Source of the DNA: Plenodomus lindquistii
Lineage: Eukaryota > Ascomycota > Dothideomycetes > Pleosporales > Leptosphaeriaceae
Direction of reading: 5' to 3'
DNA length: 64,000 nucleotides
Assembly (NCBI GenBank): GCA_025504975.1
Contig: JANUWI010000001.1
Span: 2,294,001-2,358,000 of the forward strand
Part shown: in pieces, positions 42,651-51,316 of the stretch
Numbering within the stretch: the stretch's first letter is position 1
Layout of the letters: every line of letters starts with the position of its first letter
Notes under the pieces: generated by a model
Databases searched by the model: none
What the model saw: only the letters and a program-made list of their open reading frames with translations
What the model was told of the DNA's origin: nothing
Made by a program: the position numbers and the translations under genes

Positions 42651-44177
42651 ATGGGTGGTATGAATGAAGAGTTCCGGATCGTACCCAGCTTCACACCGTG
42701 GGGGCCATTCATCTCGGACACGTATGAGCTGGAGCCCATCACCAAAGCCGACATTATTATCGCTTCCGTCGTATGGGGACTCACTTTGGTCAATGTTGTT
42801 ATCGCCATATGGCTTGGAATCAGCCAGACGAAGGGCTCGAGGTCGCCACTGCGGAGTGTGTACGTTTGGATGATCTGGCTCGAATTGATCGTGTCGTTTT
42901 GCATGGGGCTGGAGTGCTTTCTCCATCTCATGAAGTTGATCCGACCTAGTGAGTTGGAAAACGCACCACCGTCAAGGGATCGCGCTAACCCTACATAGGT
43001 TTTGCTTTTTACTTCACCATCCGTAAGTTGTACACATATAACCCTGCATACACCCAGGCGCATCATCCGGGACATGGAGCTAAGACTTTACAGTCTTCTT
43101 CTGGTGTATTCAAGTACAACTGTTGCTTCAAATCATCATCAACCGTATTCGAGTCATTGTGCCTGACAGAAAACGTTCTCGGAATATTTTGATCGGTACC
43201 GCCGTCTTCGTCACAGTCATCAACATCAGTGTTTTCAATATCTGGATTCCAGCTCGTCTTCAGATTAGTCACAAGTATGTCATACTAGACCGTGTATACC
43301 AGCAACGGGGATTGACACTTCATTAGGTACCATATTATCAATGAGTACTGGGACCGAATTGAGAAGGCCTTATACCTGATTTATGACGCTGGTCTCAACT
43401 ATTATTTCCTGAAGACTGTCAAGAACAATCTGATCAGTAACGGTCTCACCAAGTACAACAAGCTCGTGCGCTTCAACCAGCAGATTGTCTTGGTATCTTT
43501 GCTTATGGACGTCATGATTATCGCTGCCATGTCTATCCCCAACTCCTTCGTGTAAGCTCAATTGCAAACAGTCAACTGACCGGTCACTGACAACCTATAG
43601 CTACATTCAATTCCACCCACTTGCCTACCTCGTCAAGCTCAACATCGAAATGACCATGGCCAACCTTATCAAGCGCATTGCCATCTCCACGTCCCGCAAG
43701 ACTGGAAAGGCTTCCATCGCCGAGGAATTCGTGTCATCATCAAATTTCACTGGCTCCGCCCAGAAAGCCAACCGCAGAATCCGCGAGTCTCGCGCCTCCA
43801 TCCACGAACTCACAAGCATTGTATCCTATGGCGGCGACGCAAAAGGCAACGTTACCGACCGCGTCATCAGCTTTGCGCCTACCGGCAACCAAATTAAAGA
43901 AACGCGCGAGATCATCGTATCCAACGAGCCAAATCCTTTCTTCGACGCTGGACGCCGCACATCGGAAGTGGAGATCACCGGCGCGTATACAGGCGGCAAA
44001 CCTCAAGGCTTTGAGGATCGGGGCGGACACCCGGAGAGGCGGAAAAGCATGGATAGTATAATGGAAGGAAATGAGAGCCTCAAGAGCGTGGAGCCACCAA
44101 AGAGGTTGGAAGACAGTGACGACGAGGCTGCGCTTGTGGGACAGAAGTTCCGAGCGTGGGGCAGGAGGGATGCCTAA
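42651..44177 (+). CDS. Multi-span membrane protein of unknown function (5 exons, 434 aa)
   Basis: Exons 42651-42948, 42999-43022, 43094-43274, 43327-43551 and 43601-44177 with introns of 49-71 bp, all in phase; exon 2 has only 24 bases. The first two thirds hold about seven hydrophobic helices, e.g. IIIASVVWGLTLVNVVIAIW, WMIWLELIVSFCMGLECFLH, NILIGTAVFVTVINISVFNIW, QQIVLVSLLMDVMIIAAMSI and a last one ending in FHPLAYLVKLNIEM. The topology resembles fungal PTH11/rhodopsin-like seven-helix proteins, but I see no CFEM domain or diagnostic motif. The C-terminal 170 residues are hydrophilic, Ser/Arg/Glu-rich and probably a cytosolic regulatory tail (RRIRESRASIHELTS). The start at 42651 gives MGGMNEEFRIVPS. 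Function unknown; a receptor-like role is inference only. Confidence 0.8.
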
Positions 44178-44557
44178 ACCTTCACTTTCTGCGTATACCA
44201 AAAACCATAATGCCTGCTTTACGTCAAGAAATAGACTATACCAACGTGCGAACGTTCGAATATTAGACGCTACCTTTCCCGTTTTTCTCGCGTTTCTTGG
44301 AACTAGAGCTTGCCCCACAGGACATGACCGAGCATTAGGGAATGCGTACTCAACGCTGGCAGATATGGTCGAAAGTTGGAATTTCTAAGGTCGTGGAAAT
44401 CAAACTTTACCGCATGCCCGGGTAATTGCGCAGGAGGATGTAAGAGGCAACCTTCGCGGGGAACCCTGTCTCCGCGGATTCTCAAAGCTTAAGGCCTCGC
44501 TACCGAGATTCTTCACTGATAAGGGTTCGATACATCGAACCGTTTTCCTCATTCATC
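44178..44557. other. Promoter region of the SDR gene
   Basis: 380 bp; its right end contains the inverted repeat listed at 44524-44541. No gene seen. Confidence 0.55.
44524..44541. promoter_or_regulatory. Perfect 8-bp inverted repeat just upstream of the SDR start codon
   Basis: GGTTCGAT, a 2-base spacer, then ATCGAACC. It ends 16 bases before the ATG at 44558. The dyad symmetry suits a dimeric transcription factor site or a short leader hairpin; no known consensus is matched with confidence. Confidence 0.45.
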
Positions 44558-45437
44558 ATGGCGGAGCCCACGCAGACGATCCTTATTGTAGGTGGCACTT
44601 CCGGGATTGGTCGCGCGGCCGCAGACCAGATCTTCAGACATCGGCCAGCAGTCGCGAGAAACCTCCGTGTTATACTTTTTGGTCTTCGTGAGGATCAAAA
44701 TGTCTCGTCCGGAGCGGAAGAGCTTCACGGCGCGATCATCTGGATGCATGGTGACGTCACAGATGTCATACGGCGGAGAGAAGTGGTGTTGGAATGCGAG
44801 CAGAGATATGGAGGTGTTGATACCCTGGTGTACTGCGCCGGGGTGATAACACCAATCGCGAGCTTCCAGGATTTGAGTATGAAGGATTTGAGACAAACAT
44901 TCGATGTTAATGTCTTCGGTGCTATGGCAATGGTAAGCTACCGCAAGCGTATATGTTTTTCATTCGTTTCATTAACGTCTACAGGCTCAGCTATGCCTTC
45001 CCCAGATACGAAAGGCTTATCTTAGTCACCCTCTCAACGTCGGCTACGGTAAGATTATTATCCTGTCGTCTGCTTGCGATGCCGACATTACATACCACGG
45101 CTGGACGCCTTATTGCACCTCGAAAGCGGCGCTTACACGCTTCGTTTCTTGTCTCGCGCACGAAGAGCCATTCATATCAGTACAAGGCGTGTATCCGAAG
45201 CTCACCAGAACAAAGATGCCCGAAGACGTGATCAATGGGGAGTACAAGGGCATCATGGCCGACCACGAGATCGAAAAATTCAGGACTTGGGATGAGCAGG
45301 GTGACCCAATGGTGGAGCCACCAGAATGGTGTGGCAAGGCTATTGCAAAGTTAGCTTTGGGGTTGGTCGAAGGCAAGGCTAATGGAGAGATGGGGTATTA
45401 CGACGAACACGTCCCGCGGATGATCGAGAGAACGTAG
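44558..45437 (+). CDS. Short-chain dehydrogenase/reductase (2 exons, 275 aa)
   Basis: Classical SDR enzyme, NAD(P)(H)-dependent. Exons 44558-44932 and 44985-45437 with a 52-bp phase-0 intron (GTAAGC...CTACAG). Cofactor motif IVGGTSGIGRAA at residues 10-21; DTLVYCAGVITP corresponds to the NNAG element; the catalytic pair is in HGWTPYCTSKAAL (YxxxK), preceded by IIILSSACDAD with the catalytic Ser. Length is typical. The C-terminal region (KTRTKMPEDV-like loop and EPPEWCGKAIAKLALGL) resembles fungal benzil reductase-like SDRs. It converges with the flavin monooxygenase gene, 86 bp apart, and is probably cytosolic. Substrate unknown; a carbonyl reductase role in the same pathway as the monooxygenase is inferred. 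Confidence 0.9.
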
Positions 45438-45523
45438 AGTCGGTGAATCCTCACGAGTGTTGTACCAGCGACTGCAACACCTTTTCGTTATCATCTTTGA
45501 GGACTCCTACACGATATCTACGA

Positions 45524-47413
45524 TTACGGTTTTGCACCTTCGTCCACATTGATCATCCCCTCTTCCATACCTTTGATTTGCAGTGCGAGAATCCTGCTAT
45601 AAAATCTTGAGATAGCTAGATTCCCTCCCATGAACCACAAACCAGGTTGCCCAGATCGCTGCCACATCGTCCTGAACTCGCCTTCCTCATCGAACCCCCA
45701 CACGTCCTTGATACGGTCTGCAACCGTGTCACCGAAAATTTGGCGGGCTTGCGTACGCATGTTTTGGTATCCTGTCGCGAATACAATCTCATCAGCCTCA
45801 AGTTGCGTCCCATCTGCGAACTCCAGTCCATTTGGAAGGACCTTGGAGATCTCTTGGCCTTGCTTGACTTTGATCTTCCCATCGATGATAAGCTGCGAGC
45901 ATCCCACGTCAATGTAGTAACCTCCTCCACGCTGATGGTATTTCATTGTTAATCCTGCGTTCATCGGCCCTTTATCCAGCTTGAAACCCGCCTTTTCCAG
46001 ACCTTCGAGGGTCGCCTTATCGTGTTCCGCCTGCTTTTTCGTAACCTTGATCTGCTGCGCTTTTGACAATGCACTGGGTATACTCCACACCAAAAGGTCT
46101 GCATCTTCAGTCGGTGGCGCATCTTCAGAGTACACACCCTTAAGTCCGATGTCGGTGATGGCTTCAGATGAAACGACACATGTTGTGCTGCGTTGAACGA
46201 TAGTCGTGTGGTATCCCTTCTCGTAGAAATCCTGCGCAATGTCGTGACCGGAATTACAGCAACCTACTACCACCGCCCTCTTACCCTTAGACTCAGGATT
46301 TGCGCCGGGATGTGCAGAGCTGTGACATAAGCGGTCGCCCTGAAAATCTTTGATGCCAGGTATATCAGGCATGTTTGGCTTGCCAGAGTGGCCAGTAGCT
46401 TGGACGATGTGTCGTGGGTGTAATGTGTGGCTCTCGGTACTTCCGTCTGCCTTTCGACGTTCAAGCTGTACCGTCCATTGCTTCTTGGTGTCGTCCCAGG
46501 TAGTGGATTTGAGGTCTGTTGATGTCCAAGCGTTGAGTTCGAGGAGATTGACGTACGCTTCGAAGAACTCTGCGAGCTTGTCCTTGGGTGTAAAGATGGG
46601 CCAGTGTGGGGGGAATGGTATGTATGGGAGGTGATCATACCAGACCGGGTCGTGTAGCACAAGCTGTCGATACCTTTTGCGCCAATTGTCACCGATGCGC
46701 TCGTTGGAGTCGATCATAAGTGCGGGCACGTTGAGCATCTTCAAGCGCGCTGCGACTGTGAGGCCGCCTTGACCGGCTCCAAGAATAAGCACCGTGGGGT
46801 CAATGGTCTTCTTCTCTTCTTCTCTGCGTTCAGCCCAGTTCTTGCGATCTGGATCACCGCCATGCTTCACGCCTCTTGGTCTGCGATGGCCGACTGGCTC
46901 CTCGTGGCCTCTGAGCTCTTTCAACAACGTGTAGAAGGTGAAGATTTTCCAGGTGCCATGATCTTCAGCTAACGCAACTACACCATCACCGCGGCCAACA
47001 TCCGTCTCGAAGTTTATGAAGAATGTAATGCCATTCACATCCCCCCACCCATCAATTGGACCGAACTTTGGCGCCCTAACCGCCGAGGTCTCGTCGACTG
47101 AAACCTTGTTCAAGAGCACTTTGGCCGACTCCAAGTACTGCTCGATGTTGCTGCGGCCTTTGATCGTTCGTAGATCCCATGTCAGGGCAAGGTGGTCACG
47201 CCAGTAGCTATTTTCTTCAAGAAAGAGTGCCGCAATGGCTGCATCATCCCGCTTTAGTAGGGCGTCGTTGAATCTTGAGATAACATCGTTGGCAATTTTG
47301 CTCGCATCTACTTTCGTGTTCGTTGACGTAGCTGGATATTCGCCGAGGGGTATATTCACGGAGCCAAACTCCGGACGCTCGCTGGACGGGATGGAGGTAT
47401 CGTTTATGCCCAT
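45524..47413 (-). CDS. Flavin-containing monooxygenase with N-terminal SnoaL-like domain (629 aa)
   Basis: NADPH- and FAD-dependent monooxygenase, intronless, ATG at 47413. The N-terminal 170 residues look like a SnoaL/NTF2-type domain (NDVISRFNDALLKRDDAAIA, ending GTWKIFTFYTLL). The FAD Rossmann motif is VLILGAGQGGLTVAARL, the second (NADPH) is VVVGCCNSGHDIA, with the linking ATGHSGKPNMP and the family signature FQGDRLCHSSAH between them; EIVFATGYQNM near the end is also characteristic. This two-domain arrangement is common in fungal homologs of indole-pyruvate/YUCCA-type and Baeyer-Villiger-like enzymes. It lies tail to tail with an SDR gene and upstream of an MFS gene, suggesting a small oxidation-transport module. 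Substrate unknown. Confidence 0.92.
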   Translation of the reverse strand: MGINDTSIPSSERPEFGSVNIPLGEYPATSTNTKVDASKIANDVISRFNDALLKRDDAAIAALFLEENSYWRDHLALTWDLRTIKGRSNIEQYLESAKVLLNKVSVDETSAVRAPKFGPIDGWGDVNGITFFINFETDVGRGDGVVALAEDHGTWKIFTFYTLLKELRGHEEPVGHRRPRGVKHGGDPDRKNWAERREEEKKTIDPTVLILGAGQGGLTVAARLKMLNVPALMIDSNERIGDNWRKRYRQLVLHDPVWYDHLPYIPFPPHWPIFTPKDKLAEFFEAYVNLLELNAWTSTDLKSTTWDDTKKQWTVQLERRKADGSTESHTLHPRHIVQATGHSGKPNMPDIPGIKDFQGDRLCHSSAHPGANPESKGKRAVVVGCCNSGHDIAQDFYEKGYHTTIVQRSTTCVVSSEAITDIGLKGVYSEDAPPTEDADLLVWSIPSALSKAQQIKVTKKQAEHDKATLEGLEKAGFKLDKGPMNAGLTMKYHQRGGGYYIDVGCSQLIIDGKIKVKQGQEISKVLPNGLEFADGTQLEADEIVFATGYQNMRTQARQIFGDTVADRIKDVWGFDEEGEFRTMWQRSGQPGLWFMGGNLAISRFYSRILALQIKGMEEGMINVDEGAKP

Positions 47414-48010
47414 GTTGACACGATCGTGAATGGTGTGACTTCGGAGAAAATGATATGCTGGACATTAGAATGATCGCCACAAATATACCGCATTCCCTGA
47501 TTTCGATACGACGATAGAGGGTTGAAACATCATGTAATCCGGGTTGCCGTGTTGGTACAACATGATGCTTGTCACGGCCAATTGCCCAATGAGGGCGATC
47601 CACGCGTGGTTGCTCGGCATACCTTCCTGAGACGAGAATGCGGGGAAAGCCTGAATATTCCGCGGAATTGACAGCTCAACAATAACATTTGCCTCCACAA
47701 TTCCCCGCACAGCCCGGCTTACAGTAACCTGCGCTGAGTTTTATTGATGCGGTCATCGCAACGAGATGATACTGATTTGCTGGCCAGGATCGGCGGAAGC
47801 GTGAGTCACGTGAATGCGTCCCACGCACTGTGATCAATTGCAGTGGTGCACGATACGAGTTAGGTTGTGAACGTCGCATGGTGCAGAACAAGGTCTTCAA
47901 TTACATCTCTTAGACAGCCCACTTCGCTAACCACTTTTCAAGTCCAGCAGAAGTAATTCTCGTGACCGAACGACTCCGTCAAACTCGAAGCGACAGCTCA
48001 CATTCCAGCT
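47414..48010. other. Intergenic, promoter of the monooxygenase
   Basis: 600 bp between the monooxygenase start and the MFS transporter stop (both minus strand). Open minus-strand frames here lack ATG starts. Confidence 0.5.
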
Positions 48011-49802
48011 TCAAGGAGCGTAGCGGAAGCCCTCCACACCTTCGAGTGCAGGCTTGAGACCGGCATCAGCGAGTTTGTTTTGTCGCTTAAGATGCCACGA
48101 CATCGCAAGTGTGATGAGAGAATACAAGATTTGCATGGCGATCGTTGCCCACATGCCGGGAAGGTATTGCTAAGAAAATTAGACCTCATCCTAATGGAAG
48201 GAAGGACGAGTAAAAGACTTACTGGTGCATCTTTAGCCTGGAATATCGTGCTCCCTGTCACGCCTCCGAGCGCGCCAACCGAGATCATCGCCGCAGCTAC
48301 CACAGCACGCTTCTGCACTTTAGCGGTTTGATTATTACCATATGCCAGTGTCGCTGGGACATTGCCTTGTGTACCCCACGTTGCCAGGAACAGACCGAAA
48401 TAGCGTGGCCCTGGTTTTCCTCCGTACAGGACAACGATCAAACCGACGATGGCGATGATGGATTGGCCCACTAGAATGGGCCAGCGCATACGGATCTTAT
48501 CCGAGATCCAGGATGTAGTGAGCGATGCGAAGACTGCGAAGACGTACGGGGGTGACGAGAGAAGCTGAGCCTTTGCGTAGCTGAAACCCATGCCTTGGCG
48601 GAGTATGATAGGTTGAAAGAACGTGAGTGAATACACACTGGAGGCGGCGATAAAGTACTGTATTGAGCTGAGAGGGATTAGCTTGCTTCAAGCAATATGC
48701 GCTGACGACTGACTAGACACCCAGCTTCCAATCCATCAACATCCTGAGCGATTGTCCGATGGTAGCGTTCTCGACTTGTGCGCCCTTCTTCTCCAATGAC
48801 ACACGCGTAATAGCGATGTGCCTCTGACGCTCGGTGAGGAATTTGACTTTTTCTGGGACTACAACTGGTTAGCCTCGTCGCAAGTGGGAATTTCGAATAC
48901 TCACATTCGACTAAGAAAAACGGAGCGATCATGCCAGCTACAATGGTCACGATACCCTCAATGATGAAGATCCATCTCCAGCCTTGCTTGTACATGCCAT
49001 CTCCGACTCGGATTAGGGATAATGCATATGCGAACTGGTTTCATCAGTATTCATCATATATATGCCATGAGCGAGCCTTACGATCGGACCGAACCCTGAA
49101 GCCAGCATTGCGGCCATGTAGAAGACTGATACTCGTTTAGCTGTCTCGTATTGTCGGTACCACGAGCCAATGATGTATACAGCTCCGGGAAACACTTCAC
49201 AGCATGTTAGCTCGATCGCCGTCAACTGGGGAGGTCGCTGCTTACAGCCAGCCTCAAAGACGCCTAACAAAGCCCTGAGAACGGTGAGGATCTTCCAGTC
49301 ATGAACGAATCCCATTCCTAGGACACAGGCACCCCATGCAATGATGAGGAACGAGAGCCAGGATCGAGCTCCAAGACGTCGAATGACATAGTTCGATAGC
49401 AATTCGAACAATGCGTAACCTGTATGCATTGAGTAAAGTCTGAATGACACATGGTTAGTCAGAACCTACCGATGAAGAACACAAGTAACGCAATGTTGTA
49501 TCGATTCTCGATCGTAAGAACCAGGTCCTTTCCAAGGCCAGCAATATAAGCAGCGGAGATGTTGGCTCTATCGAGTAGCGATAGAGCGAAGACGATGCAC
49601 AGCATTGGGAAGACGCGAAGATCAGCTTTCCTCCTGGGACGGCGTTAGTCGTTGATCGATGCATACTTTGAGATGGCGCTTACACGATAACTCTCTCCTC
49701 TTCCGGTGTCCAGTCTTGTTCGGTATGTCCACCATTGTCGGCCGTTGTAGAGTCATACACCTCCTCAGCATGCTCGATTTCTTGTTTCTCACTTTTCAGC
49801 AT
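48011..49802 (-). CDS. MFS transporter, Dal5/allantoate-permease (anion:cation symporter) type (8 exons, 477 aa)
   Basis: Twelve-helix symporter for organic anions such as allantoate, nicotinate or other carboxylates. Exons 49802-49684, 49633-49470, 49419-49246, 49194-49082, 49034-48905, 48858-48719, 48657-48223 and 48169-48011; introns 46-61 bp and phases consistent. Landmarks: VRKADLRVFPMLCIVFALSL with LDRANISAAYIAGL (helix 1 and loop), RALLGVFEAGLFPGAVYIIG, QGWRWIFIIEGIVTIVAG, VYSLTFFQPIILRQGMG and the GNVPATLAYGNNQTA segment of helix 10. The intron after KLG would use GTCTAG as donor, which is unusual, so that boundary is uncertain. An in-frame ATG at 50012 would add about 70 residues; I prefer 49802 because it gives the normal family N-terminus. 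Confidence 0.87.
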
Positions 49803-51316
49803 ATCGAATACAGATACAGTATCAATGTTCACAAGTGGTGAGATTGCTGTGTCCCAGAGTATGGGTCCCACAATGATCTTTAATAGTCCCGGTTTTACCA
49901 CCCTGTTCAAGTAGCCGTACTGCTCCGAATGCACCTTATCGGCATTCTGTGGGCTATCTGTTCGTAGCAAATACCACCGAATGAGATAACACGGCGGAGA
50001 CCAATGCTGCATAACGTTCCTTGGCTATGGGGCATTACCCCAGGTGCCAAGTGTGTCCCGCCCGAGAGCTGAGACTCCGCAATCCGGGGTAGCCTACAGT
50101 TTTTAGACGCATCGGATTAGACGCCTGCTAGTTTCTGTATTATACTGAAAAAGAGCGTCTAATGGTTGATAGCGATCCGCGCAGTTCTAATACACCAATG
50201 GCTCAATGTCTCTTCGATATAAGACGGAGACTAGCAAGGATCCGAACCAATGGTTTCTAGCGAGGTGCCAAGAAACCGAGTCGTTCTGGTTGAGTCGGTC
50301 TCTGTGAGGCGTATTTGAACTTGGACTGAAGGCTGTGACGAACTCTCGGTATCTGGTACACTGTATCAAAGAATATCTGACCCGCCTGCCTGGTATGACG
50401 TGGTTCGTACCCAGTAGAGTGGCTTTCCCATTGCGACCAGGTGCGGGGGTCGGCTGGATGTCTGGAAGCGTCTACTCTGAGTTACCGCAAATTGCCGGGG
50501 CCTGCACGTCTGATCATGAATTTGTGCGCCATCTTAAGCGTGGCTTGCGCGCCAAATATGAGCGGGGTTACGGCAGATACATCTCTGGATTAGAGGGTTG
50601 TTTTGCGTATCTCGACACTCAAGCCACAAGGAATTCTAGAGTCGCTACCGTCCGGATCTCCTGGAACACCTGCGATCGACGCATGGGTGCTTCGACTGAA
50701 AGTGGAGTACATGTTCGCGGGATTCAAGCATGGAGACTCGCCTAGAACGATTAGCACCATGTACGAAGGAGCTCATATTTATTGAGTCCCCATCTTAACC
50801 AAGAAGCACGGATCTTCACTTTGTGAAGTAACAAGAACAAGACCTGTACACTGCAAATTGCTAGAGCAAGGTTATGATTGCTTGCAGATTATACAACCAA
50901 GGTTTGAGCGACTTGCTTTATTCTATCCTTAGTCTTGATAGTTGTACATACCAAGTGGTGCTTCCAGAGTCCAGGACTCTATAATACGAGCTCCTTTGTC
51001 CTCATGATCGTAAAGCCCTCAAGCTGCTTATGGGTGGGCTGTCAAGACAGCCAACACTAGAGACTGTGAACTTAGTCATGGCGTCATGGACTAGAATCTT
51101 GATGTTGATACGTCATTGGACGGCGAGCTCATTATCAAATTTGACCAAGTGCAGGAAGATGTGGATAGTGATGGCCAGAATATTCAGGCTGTCGTAAGTG
51201 GTAAGTGGAAAGACACCCACTTGTTGTCGCACAAGTAGTTCTAGAGTAATTTTCCATGACCGTCAGGATATATACTCCGGTGAGAAATCGGGGCCTAAAA
51301 GTCTTCTTTTTACGTG
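49803..51316. other. Gene-poor stretch with one possible degraded ORF
   Basis: 1.5 kb. A plus-strand ATG frame at 50395-50745 (116 codons) reads protein-like up to about RGYGRYISGLEGC, after which a different plus frame (to 50785) looks better (LPSGSPGTPAIDAWVLRLKV). This may be a frameshifted small gene or chance; no family recognised. The rest is featureless. Confidence 0.35.

Noticed and set aside
49803..50012. N-terminal extension of the Dal5-type transporter
   Set aside because: Adds about 70 residues that do not resemble the family N-terminus.
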